Assembly (NCBI RefSeq): GCF_004798865.1
Contig: NW_025336481.1
Coordinates: forward strand, 26,282,966-26,346,965
Origin: Varanus komodoensis
Taxonomy: Eukaryota; Chordata; Lepidosauria; Squamata; Varanidae
Length of the DNA stretch: 64,000 nucleotides
Direction: 5' to 3'
Positions 50,755 through 62,120 of this stretch are shown here, piece after piece. The translations under genes and the position numbers were made by a program. A model generated the notes under the pieces. The model ran no database searches. It saw nothing but the letters and a program-made list of their open reading frames with translations, and was not told the DNA's origin. The number at the start of each line of letters is the position of its first letter. Position 1 is the stretch's first letter.

Positions 50755-51775
50755 AGCATGGCACTACAACAGCTTCATTCCTCTGCTATTTAATGCTTCT
50801 AAGAACCCTGGAAGAGACTGCTGGGGGACTTGAAAGAGGCTATCACCAACATGGTCATAATCCCATATTTTCTTCTGTCAGATCCAGAGAGTCTGTGGAT
50901 GTCCTAAACTGGTAGTTGAGGTAAATGATGAACTGACCACATGCTTGTAAACAGAAATTTAATCCAGACAAGATGGAACTGCTGTTGGTTCAGGATACAT
51001 GGGACATGCAGATAGCTCACAGCTTTCTTTGAGAAGCAGTTCAAGAATCAGGTTTGCAGCTTTTTGGGTGCTTAGATAAGGCATTGCTCCTGGATGATAA
51101 AATTTTAGTGGTCTCCAGGAACACTGTTTTTCCAGTTGGTACTCCTGGATACTATGATTCATAATTTGGTACCATCCATGTTAATTACTGCTGACTTGTA
51201 TGCTAGCCAGTTCAGTATATAGCCCAGACACTATCTGTTAATGGGCAACAGACCTTATCATTATTTATCATGACTTTAGACAGCTCTTCAATATAGAGGA
51301 AGCCTTCAAAGAGAAGAAAGTCTTCTGGCAGCTATTCACATGTGTCCATTCTAGTTCCTCTCAAGCACTCAAATAAAATTTGGAAGCACTTCTCTCTACA
51401 GTTTAGGACCAGGCTACCTAGAAGGCTGTCTTCTCATGTGTATGCCTGCCCACCCCTAAGATCCTCTGGAGCATCCTTTCTTTCAAGACTGCCTCTACTG
51501 ATGGCATTGCAAGAGAAGGCGTTTTCAGTGGCCACCACCCCCAGCTCCATCCCCTAGGTTCACTTCCTCTTTGATATCCCTCTGATGGTAGACAAAAATA
51601 ACTTTAGTTCAGAAAAATCTTTGGCCGTAAATGAGGCTGTGAGTCAAATGCGGCTTTAATTCTGCAACTGTTATTTATTTTATGTTCTTTTAATGTATTT
51701 CACTGCTTTGATCTATTTTAAAATTGTTTTTTAGCCACCTCAATATCATTTTTTGGCAGAAATGAGCACATCAAA
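50755..51775 (+). mobile_element. Old L2-type LINE, RT to 3' end, degenerate
   Basis: A different, older L2 lineage from the copy at 48838. Order of blocks: 'ctctgctatttaatgcttct' (RT 'MLFNIY' region), a decayed YxDD-box region near 50836-50875, 'gtggatgtcctaaactggta', 'aatccagacaagatggaact' (NPDKTE-type motif), 'ggtttgcagctttttgggtg' (LGV region), and a C-terminal part 'PLRSSGASF', 'LQEKAFSVATTPSS' (51432-51557). The 3' UTR is AT-rich and ends near 'agccacctcaatatcatttt' at about 51733-51775. The frame is interrupted many times; the longest piece is 71 codons. Confidence 0.75.
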
Positions 51776-52785
51776 TTAATATGTGCCCCTGCTGTCTACA
51801 GTATGTTGACTTTTTAGGAAGAAGCCTTCTTAGTTACTGTTCCCATGCTGGCAGAATGCCCTACTGGGGCAGGCCAATCTGACCACCCCTATCCAAATAG
51901 TTTTGTCTGTTTTGTGGGGCTTTTCATCTCACTGGTTACTGATTGTTACTTACTGATTATTGTTGATAAGGTGGTATGAGTAGATCTACTGCTGATTTGT
52001 TTTTAAGTGATTTTCTCTAAGTAGACAATTAGTTCAAAATACATTTTTCTTAGTTCAAATGGTCTTTGTTCAAAATACAAATTTGAGTAAAGCGTAAAAA
52101 TGGTTGCAGGTCTCATGAAAAGTTCTTTGACCTGTAAATATAAGACAAGCATAAGGAGATGCACAGAATGAGTAAGGTAAAGTCTGTGTTGTTGCTGTTG
52201 TTCTTATTGAAGTAAGCAAGGTGTGGGTGTGTTTTACTGCATTTTATGTTCTATTCTTGGGCTGTCTGTGTCTGCATGTATCGTGAGTATTTATGCAAGT
52301 GATTTTATGGACTTTTTCGACTCCCCCCACACTTTCAGGGAGCCGTTCATATTGGTGCTGCCTCATAAATAATGTATGAATTGAATTAAATAATTTAAAA
52401 GCAATTACAAAGAAGTATGCATTTACAGTTCTGAATGGTGGTAATTAATTGCTTTGAGTGTTTCAGAACAGTTCGTTCTCTCATTGTTGCATAAAAGCAG
52501 TGCCCACGCACTCTTAGATATGTCTAGCTTCTTTTTCTTTCTTTTTTTTTCCAGATTAGAGCCATTGTCAAACTGTTGTACCAAAGGAGAAATATGAATC
52601 TGTAAAAGTAGCTAGAAAACTGAACTTTGGCATGGTACGCAATATAATGTGTATGAGGATGCCTTTGAAAGCTGTCTAGTGCAGAACATGGCAGAGAAGG
52701 TTGTACATCAGGCCAGATATTATAAACAATATAAGGGAGTCTGAGGAATACTTTACCTATAAGATTTATGTTCTGCTTTTTACTT
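51776..52785. other. Non-genic stretch
   Basis: Nothing recognised. AT-rich, with a T-rich run at 52528-52550. Confidence 0.45.
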
Positions 52786-53646
52786 ACAAACTCAATTAAG
52801 GCAGATAGCAGTTACAAATGAAGAAATTCTCAACCATATTGATAATCTGGAAGCCAGTAAATCACCTGGTCCAGATGGTATCCATCTTAAGAGTTCTCAA
52901 AGAATGCAAACATTAAATTGCTGACCTTCTTAGCAAAATATTTAATCTGTCCCAAAAATCAGCCCTTGTACCAGATCAGTGAAGAATGGCCAATGTAACA
53001 CTATTTTTTTAAAAAAGGGATCTAGGGGGTATCTGGGAAATTACAGGCTACTTATCTTAAAAGCATTATTAAAGATAGAATCAGTAAGCATGTAGAGGGA
53101 CAAAACCTGCTGAAAGAAACTCCTTTACTAAGACTGGCTGGGACTGTAAAAAAAGGTGAATTAAGGGTTGACATGATAGAAGTTTTTAAAATAATGCATG
53201 GTAAAAAAGGAAAAAGTTAAGGAGGAGACATTTTTCTCCCTTTCCTGTAACATTCAAACTCAGGGTCATTCTATGAAGCTGATTGGTAGAAGGTTTAGGA
53301 CAGAAAAAATGAAGATAAACTATGGAATTCACTGTCATGGGAAGAGGTGATGGCCACCATTTTGGATGGCTTTAAAAGGGTACTGGATAGATTCATGAAG
53401 AAGGAGGCTACCCGTGGTCGCTAGCCTTGCTGGATATGTTCTACCTGCTTTACAAGAGGTATCATGCCTGCATTCAGCAGGTGCTGAGGAGTTTGGGCAG
53501 AACGAAGCCTTGCACCCTTAAGTGATCCTGTGAGTGATTCCTTAAGTGATCCTGTGAGCAGCTGCTTTGCCACTCTGTTTAAGGAGTGCTGAACTAGATG
53601 GACCTTTGGTCTGATCCAGCAGGGCTTTTCTTATGTTCTTATATTG
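52786..53646 (+). mobile_element. CR1 LINE, RT start joined to 3' UTR, internally deleted
   Basis: The coding part begins NEEILNHIDNLEASKSPGPD, with the RT-domain motif KSPGPDGI at 52859-52882. 'WPM/ANVTLFF-KKG' (about 52986-53025) and 'GNYR'-like sequence follow, after frame breaks. Most of the RT is then missing, and 'aagaagtttttaaaataatg'-type sequence leads into the 3' UTR: 'tttggatggctttaaaaggg', 'ctagccttgctggatatgtt', 'actagatggacctttggtct', ending in TTCTTATGTTCTTATA at about 53646. A 24-bp tandem duplication ('ccttaagtgatcctgtgagt') sits at 53517-53560. Confidence 0.85.
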
Positions 53647-55651
53647 TTATGAATGTAAACTATGTTTTTTGCTGGATCTTAGGAATATTTTTTAAAGGAT
53701 ATGTATGTTGGATTTTTATTGGATTATGTTTTATCTGATTTTGCAAAGTGTATGCTACCTAGAGAATTTACTTGATAATTAATTAATAACTATTTTAATA
53801 AATAATCACTCCCTCTTCTGAGCCATATCTTCTGATACAACTCAGCATACTGTGTGATATAAGACTGGGCAAAGCTCATGACATCACTGGGCAGAATCTA
53901 AATATGGCCGACAGATGGATCGACAGATGGACAGACCTACAGACCCCATCATGCATTTCTAAGTCCCTGCTGGCAATTGCCTTTTAAAAGGATTTCATCT
54001 GTGGAAATTTCCTTTACAATGGCCAAGGCTGATGCCATATGATTTAAAGGACATATCTTCTATGTGATTGCACATGTAGGAGAAGGAGAATGAGAAGGAA
54101 TGGGAGGGATGGAAAGAGAGAGATTTACCAGAGGGATACTAGTTCTCTTACTGAATGTAACTCCCTCAGCAGTTGTAGATTTCCTCATAAACTTTTCATC
54201 AGTGACTGATCATTTCTTTCATACAAGCTAAACTTTGGTAAAATGCCAGTGAGAATCACTTGGAACTCCTTCTCCTTTCTTTCTAAAGTTGAATACCATT
54301 TGATAGCAGATAAGTTATATGCTCTTGTATCATCTGCTAGTTACTATGATGGTTGGTGTTGTTTTATTACATGACAGAGGAGAAATCCATCTCTCTGAGA
54401 GTAAATATGGCCAGACTGAAACCATTAGTTCTGTGATACTCAGCATCAGGTTTGAAAAATCTCATTTCTGTGAGAGAATATAAAAGAAATGATATGGCTT
54501 TTTCATGAACCTATGTATAATCATATAAATTTTATTTTTAATACTTTTTAATATTTTAATAATATATAAAAAGTGGTGGTATCACTTTCTATCACTCTAT
54601 CACTGCAGAGTTAATGTTTGTAATCTCAACATAACCCATGATAGCCATTGAATTGGCATTGATAAAATCCATGTAAAATGTATTATACATTTCAGATATA
54701 ATTAACTCATGTATGAAGCTTACTCTTATTTCATCTTTGAAAATAAAACTTATTAATTTTTTGAACTTCAAAGATGTCTTGAAGAAGTCATAGAATGGTC
54801 CACACAACCCTGCTTCATGGAGAACCCACTGGCCATGTCCTTGGCAGCTGTGTACAAACAACTCTATATGCCTATTGAGATGCACATGTGTGGTTCTCCA
54901 TTCAAGGTAGATTGCACTTCACGTGTTGGATGTCAGTATTCCTCTTTCTCAAAGACACAAAACACATGACTGGGTGTGGAGGGATGGTGTCAGCCAGAGT
55001 GGAATGCTACCTAGTATAACCTCAGAATCTTCTCATGCGTTTCTTTAACATATGTGCAGAAAGTCCTGGTAGTCACAAGGAAAGCATTTTGACTTCAAAT
55101 TTATCAGTTGGGGCAATCTTGTCTTCTCCAATTCAATATCTAATTAAGGCCCTTTGTATAACCAAAAATGAAAGTTTTCTCTGAGGTGTTAGTCCTTTTG
55201 TTCCTATGGTGGAAGATATTAGGTCAGCTCAGTTTTCACATGAAAGGAGCTCGTTTGAAAGTATCTCTGTATGAAATACTTAAGTTCATTCAGCGCCACT
55301 GACAAAGCCAAAACTGCAAACAAAAGGCTACTTTTCAAGTTTTAAGATGAAGTTGTCACCTGAAGGTGCTGTTAAATAGGTAACCATAGCAGTACAATCC
55401 TGGTTGTCAGATATTAAATTTATATTTGGCTTTTCAAACCTGCTACCAATATTGTTACCTTGACTCCATGCCCCCAAGTGGTAGGATAAATTGGCAGTGC
55501 TGTCTTGAGTCAAGCCTAGCCAAACTCAAGTGTACTTCTTAGTAAGGGACCTTACCCAACTGGTATAAAGTAAGCCAAATACCACATTTCGCGTATCTGT
55601 ATCTACCTGAAAATTTCACCTTGAGATACATCATGGTCATGTTTTTGTTTC
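53647..55651. other. Non-genic stretch
   Basis: No gene or clear repeat. A 97-codon reverse frame (54592-54885) lacks a recognisable domain and lies in AT-rich DNA. Confidence 0.4.
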
Positions 55652-55863
55652 TTGTTGTTGTTGTTGTTCTTGTTTTTGTTATATTGTCTTTATACTCCGC
55701 CTTTGTTTCCTCTTGTGAGGAACCCGAGGCAGCTTACATAGATCTATTGGGGTGGACTGAGAGTCCATGGCAGGCCCATAGGCACCCAATGAGCTTCTTG
55801 TCCCAGTGAAAACTTAGACTGGAACTGGTCCTCAGTCCAGCACTGCAACCACTACACCACACT
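55652..55863 (-). mobile_element. tRNA-derived SINE (Sauria/MIR-type), diverged
   Basis: On the reverse strand it starts 'tggtgtagtggttgcagtgc' (A box), continues with a weakened B box and 'ctgggacaagaagctcattg', then the tail domain 'gtaagctgcctcgggttcct' and a GTT-rich end on the + strand. Same family as 42747-42994 but with many more substitutions and small gaps. It abuts the L2 tail that begins at 55864. Confidence 0.75.
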
Positions 55864-56246
55864 ATTATTTATTTATTTAAAATTTTTGTATGTCGTCCCT
55901 TATGCCTTGACATCTTGGGATAGCTAACAATCCATAGGATTGAAATACAATTAAATCACAAGTATAAATAACATAATTCAATAAAATTTACGTAAAGGAC
56001 AAAATCAAAGCGACTGTTAGACACAATTAAAATATTATTTTTTTAAAATAGTGATTAAATAAAAAGGTTTTGACCTGGTGCTGAAAAGAATGTAAACTCG
56101 GTGCCAGGCACACCCCTCCAGGGAGCACATTCCATAATCTGGGTGCCACTGCAGAGAAGGCCCTGCTCTGGGTAGTTGTTTTTTTCTGTCCTTTAAAGAG
56201 TGCTCCTGGAGCAAAGCCTCTTCGCTCTTGAGTAATACGCTGCAAA
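55864..56246 (-). mobile_element. L2 LINE 3' end, degenerate
   Basis: A 72-codon reverse frame (56245-56027) shows the L2 C-terminus: SRAFSAVAPRLWNVLPGGVC, then LAPSLHSFQHQVKTFLFNHY. The 3' UTR runs to an (AAATA)n tail at 55864-55882. It belongs to the same lineage as 48838-49508 but is more diverged, and the sequence upstream of 'TTTQSRAFS' is no longer L2-like. Confidence 0.85.
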
Positions 56247-56293
56247 CTTTAATAGTAGTATTGAGAAGATTCCCTTCATGTCAGAACCTAGAG

Positions 56294-56653
56294 CAGTGAT
56301 GATGAACCTTTTAGAGACCAAGCGCCCAAACTGTAACCCAAAACCCACTTATTTGTTCCAAACTCCCAACACTACAATAAAACCTGAAAATTGAGTTTTT
56401 AGTTTAGAAAAAACATTATTGTTGGCACCACACTGACTGGCCATATGAAAGCATGAACAAGTTGTGGCTAATGAGTCATGGCTCATGATGTCATCACCTA
56501 GCTACTCCTTTCCAAGCATGCGCATGGCCCCTATGTGCGCTGTTATCCAATGCTCAGCTGCTGGGGCGATGCTGGGGCGACTTGGCTGCTGTGCCGACAG
56601 AGAGGGCTCTGCATGCCCGCTGAGGCACACATGCCATAGATTCACCACCACTG
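56294..56653 (+). mobile_element. hAT-like MITE, copy 1 of the composite
   Basis: A 360-bp element with ends CAGTGATGATGAACCTTT and ...TAGATTCACCACCACTG, i.e. imperfect TIRs of the hAT form CAGTGNTGGTGAACCT. Its left 8-bp flank is acctagag (56286-56293) and its right flank is ccctaacc (56654-56661); these do not match each other but match the outer and inner flanks of copy 2. The interior is CpG-rich compared with the surroundings and non-coding. The strand of the parent transposase is unknown. Confidence 0.85.
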
Positions 56654-56707
56654 CCCTAACCCTACCCCTGTGAACTCCCCTTATTTAAATAAAAAATTTC
56701 AACCTAA

Positions 56708-56745
<38 letters not shown>

Positions 56746-57446
56746 ATCTCAACCTAATATAGGGGTAAAATATCATTGAAAGGTGCAATTTTGGATAAGC
56801 CTTCCTTGAGGAGCTCTTTCTACACAGCTCATCATTTCTGCCCATTCTAAACACATTCCAGCCATCAAAATCATGCCAGGACACCTCGTTTTTGTAATCC
56901 TAACCCCACCCTGGTGCCACCCCTAACCCTAATACAGGGCTAAAGTTGCATTGGAAGTAGGACCAGTTTGAAAAATCCTTCCTTGAGTAGCTTTTTCTAC
57001 ACAGCTCATCATTTCTGCCCATTCTAAACTCATTCCAACCTTCGAAATCAAGCCAGGACACCTCGTCTTTCTAACCCTAACCCTACACTGGTGCACACTG
57101 CTAACACTATTACAGGGCTAAAGTTCCATTGAAAATAGGACAGTTTTGAAAAAGCCTTCCTTGAGTGGCTTTTTCTGCTCAGCTCAACATTTCTGCCCAT
57201 TCTAAACTCATTCCAACCATCAAAATCATGCCAGGACACCTCATTTTTCTAAGCCTAACCCTACCCTGGTGCACACCCCTAACCCTAATACAGGGCTAAA
57301 GTTCCATTGAAAAGAGGGCGATTTTGAAAAAGTCTTCCTTAGGTAGCTTTTTCTGCACTGGTCATGATTTCTGCCCATTCTAAACACATTCCAACCATCA
57401 AAATCATACTATACCAAAATCATTCTTCATATTTCTAACTCTAACC
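56654..57446 (+). repeat. Satellite array, about 178-bp monomer, between two MITEs
   Basis: Monomer starts (tacagggctaaag) lie at 56758 (as tatagggg), 56933, 57111 and 57289, giving spacings of 175, 178 and 178 bp. The last monomer is cut by MITE copy 2 after 158 bp, and the array opens with the missing monomer end (56654-56757), expanded by an (ATCT)n run at 56708-56746. Each monomer contains 'atttctgcccattctaaac', 'atcatgccaggacacctcg' and telomere-like CCCTAACCCTAA stretches. No coding potential. Confidence 0.92.
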
Positions 57447-57816
57447 CAGTGATGGTGAAACTTTTAGAGACCGAATGCCCAAACTGCAACCCAAAACCCT
57501 CTCACTTATCGCAAAGTGCCAACACTGCAATAAAACCTGAAAACTGAGCTTTTAGTTCAGAAAAAAACATCTCACAGACAGTCCAAGCAAATATATTTAT
57601 GTCCTTGGCAAGGCACTGACCAGCCACGCGAAAGCTTGAAACGAGACGTGGCTAATGAGTCGCGGCTCATGATGTCATCGCCTAGTACCACCACTCCTTT
57701 TCCGAGCATGCACATGGCCCCTATGTGCGCTGTTATCCAATTACTTGGGTTGCATGCTGACACAGAGGGCTCTGGGTGCTCGCTGTGGCACACGTGCCAT
57801 AGGTTCACCACCACTG
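57447..57816 (+). mobile_element. hAT-like MITE, copy 2 of the composite
   Basis: A 370-bp direct repeat of 56294-56653 with the same TIRs: CAGTGATGGTGAAACTTT at the left and the reverse of CAGTGGTGGTGAACCTAT at the right. Left flank ctctaacc (57439-57446), right flank acttagag (57817-57824). It differs from copy 1 by scattered substitutions and two replaced or indel segments: one after 'tttagttcagaaaaa' and one before 'gacacagagggctct'. A 134-codon frame crosses it (57636-58040) but is a composition effect. Confidence 0.87.
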
Positions 57817-57824
57817 ACTTAGAG

Positions 57825-58606
57825 CAATCAAAAACAGTTGTGAGCCTCCTTTTCTACTCCTTTAATAGCATGTCTCTGGCTGAACAGAATGAACAGCTGT
57901 GCTTTGTGAAGCTTCTCTCTACTACCTCAAATTTCATTACTAGCACCAGTATGCCCTTCTTAGCAACAGACATGCTACTTTCTCCTCAAATTAGTTTTAC
58001 TTTTATTTGTTCCAGATATTTTTGGAGCTGTCAATATTGATGGCTACCTAGGGATACATATCTCAAACATTCACTTCTTCTTGAGGTGCCTGTGTGATCT
58101 GACTTCTTCAAATTACCATGATGTTTAAACTTACTTCTTTACTTCCTCCAGCGCCTACATGCTCCACAAAATGACCTGAACTATTATGTGTAGATGTGTA
58201 CTTTTTCAGTATCCAAATATTTCAGGGGGTTTGATTTTCCTGTGAGCACTTGTTTACTTATTTTTTGTCACCCAATGCTGATATATAAAACAGAGCAGCT
58301 ACTAAACTCATCAAAAATAGTATTATGGTAATAGATTAAATAGCCGTAGAAAATTGTTTAGCATTGTTACAGTGAAGCGATTGAGACATTTTCAGTGGCA
58401 TCACTGCTGAGTCAGAGCCAAATATTTGTTATATTTGGATTAGGTATATTGATGGTCAGGCATGTTCAACTGGTTCTCATTGAAATTGTCAGATTTTTGC
58501 GCTTAAGCTCATTCCTCCCTGTTTCCATTTAAGTTTGCACTTTTTTTAAGTGCACACAAATTCACTATTTGTACACATTTTTTCCAAACTAAATGCATTT
58601 CCATAT
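57825..58606. other. Non-genic stretch
   Basis: No gene. 58500-58606 contains tttgcac, tgcattt and gtacacattt words resembling other AT-rich patches in the window. Confidence 0.4.
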
Positions 58607-58795
58607 ATCCTGAAGTGCCTGATCCTGCCTATTCTTGGAAGCTAAACAGGGTCCCACCTGGTTAGAGTCTGGATGGTGACTTGCATTTATGAGTCTATGC
58701 TTATTGTTGTAAGCCACCCAGAGGTAGTATATAAATGTAAAGGTAAATGTAATACCTTACATGGCTAAAGATAGTATATAAATGTAATAAATTCA
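58607..58795 (+). mobile_element. 5S rRNA-derived SINE
   Basis: 58617-58680 reads 'gcctgatcctgcctattctt', 'ggaagctaaacagggtccca', 'cctggttagagtctggatgg' and 'tgac', which aligns with the middle of 5S rRNA (GATCTCGGAAGCTAAGCAGG...CCTGGTTAGTACTTGGATGG...GAC), including the internal Pol III promoter region. Unlike a 5S gene, it continues into a SINE tail ('ttgttgtaagccacccagag', 'gtagtatataaatgtaa') that appears twice, the second copy ending in 'aaatgtaataaatt'. This is the layout of the 5S-Sauria/SINE3-type elements. Diverged and inactive. Confidence 0.85.
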
Positions 58796-61700
58796 GAAAA
58801 GTTCACCAAGTTGAGATGAGTATGAATTTTGAGACACAATTCTATGTCAGCTTGCTTTTTTTGGTAAGGGGAGATGCAAATATGATATGTTTGTATGAAA
58901 ATGAAACAAGCATCTTTGAATAAGAAAGTAATATCTATTTTAATTGTGGGTCACAGAAAGAATGTTCAGTGATTATACTTATGAGATAAGTCTCTGTTTC
59001 AGCATTTTACTCACACCTGGAGATGTGTCTTGTTACTGTAGGAATGAAAATTAGTGAAGGGATGTATATTTTGTGATCCTCTAAATGTTCTTGGACTTCA
59101 CATCCAGTCAGCCCAAGGCAGCTACCATTGCTAATAACCAGGAGTGCTGGGGATTAAATTCAACATTATTTGTTAGGTCACAGGTTTATTATTCTTGAGC
59201 TAGTATGAAAAATTTACATATGTGAGTCTAAGGGTACAGTACTTTGCAAGCTCAGACAGAAAATAAGATTTGCAACTACTCACATGCCTGGTTGTGGGAT
59301 TTTCTTTTTTCTCTCTAGAAATTTATAGCATTGCACCTTAAAACTTTGGGGAGGTGGGCGATTGAAATGCACTACATCTAAAGATTTGATGCCTGCCTCC
59401 TTATCTCATCCAGATATGCCCTTGAGATTGTGAAGGAAAAAATAGGTCTCTATTACTTGCTTCATAGAAGGAATTGTTTAAATATTTTATTCACTACATC
59501 TTTTCCTAATAGTGGGAGACTATGGTACTGGGAAAGAGAAAGATAAGAAGAAGTTGTTCATTTTTCAAGGAAATCAGTAATAAAGTTGTGGAAAAACTTG
59601 AGATGGATAGCTCCACTTCACAGGCTATTCAGATCACAGAGAAATCTGAAGTGTATTGGGCCTGAAGCTGTTTGAGGCAAAGTAGGCTGCTCCAGAGGCT
59701 TTGGAATCAGCTCGTAGACTTAGAATGTTGTATTTAGTTTTATCTTCTGGCCAACTGCAAAAACCTTGAACTACTCACAAGTGCCTCAAAACTCCCCACA
59801 AATGGAAAACAGTAGGAAAGAGGTGTGGCGGAGGCAGAAAAAAATGCATATAGTGCTGTGACTAACAGCTAAAACTTCCAGTCATACAAAGACTTCACTT
59901 TTATTTCCAATCACAATGCTTTCGAGAGAGAGTAGAAGTAGTTTAACAGATTCAGAATTTGTTCCAGTGGACCCATAATTAAACACCTCACAATAGCCTC
60001 AGATATGAAAACCTTTCAAAATACAACAACAGCACTTGGAATATAAATCTGAAATCTTTCAGGACTCTGAAAACCATGAAGAGAAATTGGGCAAGTCAAA
60101 CTATTCCTTAAAAAACAATTTATCTGCAAGTTCATGTGGCTCAGTAAATACCTTTCCCACTTAATGTCACCTGCCTTAGATTACTAATTCAGATGACCAC
60201 CTAACTGCTTAGAAAAAGTATGGAAGATGTACTACTGGATAAGCCTTTGGTCCTTGCCACATATTAGATACATTGTAAAAACAAATAAATCAGAAATACT
60301 TTTAAATGAATATAGATGACAGAGCAACCATGTGTTGGAAAACCTTACCACCTGGTAAATTGAATGGTCTAAACTTGCCCATTCAGTGCCTCATAAGTGG
60401 ATGAGTCAGCACCAAATAAGTTACAGCTGAATATGTGAGGTGATACCACTGAGAAATATTGGATTTGAAGTGAAATTGGGGGTTATTTCAAACTGGTTTC
60501 TTTCAATTCATGTTTTATAGAGGATGTCTATGAGCCAGTGCTTGATTGCTGATAGACAAACAGATTATGATTTAAGATGTGCATTTAATAACAAGAAAAA
60601 TTAGAAGGGCTGTCACCCTAAATTTAAGTCTGATGACTAACAGACCAGAACAGCCCAATAATCACTCTGCCATGTTGGATGGTGTCTTCTATGCTGAAAT
60701 ATTTGCTTCTATTATCTTGTAATGGACAGGGTTCATGTAGTGATTCTTAGGTGCACAAATGAGAAATGTTCTTGCATTTCAAGTAAACAGCATAGCATAG
60801 GCATATATTTCCTTACGTTTCAGAGCTCAGTTGATCATGGAATGCAGCAATAATTTCAATAATCTATTAAATGGAATCCCAAAATACTTTAAATAGAATA
60901 TTTAATCTATATCCTAGTTAGTCCAAATCCTCATCAGATTAGAGCAGCTATTATTTCACCACAAATATCCTGGATCTCAATTCAAGTCCAAAACACATAA
61001 AATAAACAGTCACCTTTATTTCTGCTGAAGAACATTGAATCAAACACTTAATGAAGCAAGGTAGAATTCTCTATGGGTAATACGAATATAAAGATTTCTT
61101 ACATTGAGTTACATATCACAAATCAATAGCTTTCTGTATCATTTAGTACTTTGTATTTCACTATTAATGATACTACTATAGGCCAGAGAACAACATTTGT
61201 TAATTAACGGTTTTCTTTCTTCACTGACTGATTAAGGAATAGTACAGAAATATTGATGTTTCTATTCTATTCTATTTAGTCTCTGGGACATTATAAAAGT
61301 TGAAATTAAAAATAATTATTTTCCTTTCAGTACAAATTTTAATACAGCTAGAGTTAATGGTTTTCCTCTGTTTTATATATTTTATAAGGGGACTCAGAAT
61401 GTGTGAGCATGTTAAAACCTTATCTGTGAATGGATAAAATCTCTACTTGAAATAAATGTCATTTTATTTCCAAAACAATTTAAAGTTCTTATACGCCCCC
61501 TTCTTCTTATAATTACAAATTCAAATGCAAGTAGAGCTAGGTAGAACCTAGAATAAATTTATAGCAGAAACTGGTAGTAAATGAAAGAGAATCTGCTAAG
61601 TAGCTGATAATGAAACATATGTAAACTTTGGTGTGGTATGATGAAACAATTGCTGGTTTTAATTTTTGGTCTCACATCATACAGGTCTCATTCTGGCATT

Positions 61701-61890
61701 CATCCTGAAACTGAACCCAAAAACAAGGCTTGGAGCATGCTCATTCCTACATTTTTGAAAGAAATATTTTGCCTTTCAACTACTAGGTATCAACTGCATG
61801 AACATATACAGGTTTCATATACAGGTAGTATTTTTTTTTTTTACTTCAGAAAATGTCTATATTGCTTTTCATTTTTTAAAAGCCAAAGTT
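58796..61890. other. Non-genic AT-rich stretch
   Basis: No gene. A weak hAT-MITE-like segment lies at 59065-59195 ('cctctaaatgttcttggact' ... 'gtgctggggattaaattcaa'). The rest is AT-rich sequence without recognisable repeats. Confidence 0.4.
59065..59195. mobile_element. Possible decayed hAT-type MITE
   Basis: It resembles the two-arm layout 'ctccagatgttnttggacta ... catccc ... gggatgatgg' of the MITE at 11590, with many changes. The ends are not identifiable. Confidence 0.35.
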
Positions 61891-62120
61891 ACACACACAC
61901 ACACACACACACACGGGCAAAACAAAACAAAATGAAATGAGACAAAATGAGATGAGATTCAACAACATGAAATGCACACAAAATAATAAAATGCTATGAT
62001 GTACAAAATACATTAGAAAATACTGATGAAAGAACCAAAGTGCACAAAATAAAATAAAATAATAAAATGCACATATAGTAATAAATGCAATAAAGACAAA
62101 CAATAAAACATTTAAAATAT
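61891..62120. repeat. (CA)n microsatellite plus A-rich low-complexity sequence
   Basis: Twelve CA units (61891-61914) are followed by about 200 bp of AAAATG, AAAAT and AAACAA variants, with recurring 'aaatgcacac' and 'gcacaaaataa' words. Confidence 0.85.

Noticed and set aside
57636-58040. 134-codon open frame
   Set aside because: It begins inside MITE copy 2 and runs out into unique sequence, so it cannot be a natural gene.
58617-58680. A 5S rRNA gene
   Set aside because: Only the middle of 5S is present, with changes, joined to a SINE tail. It is a retroposon.
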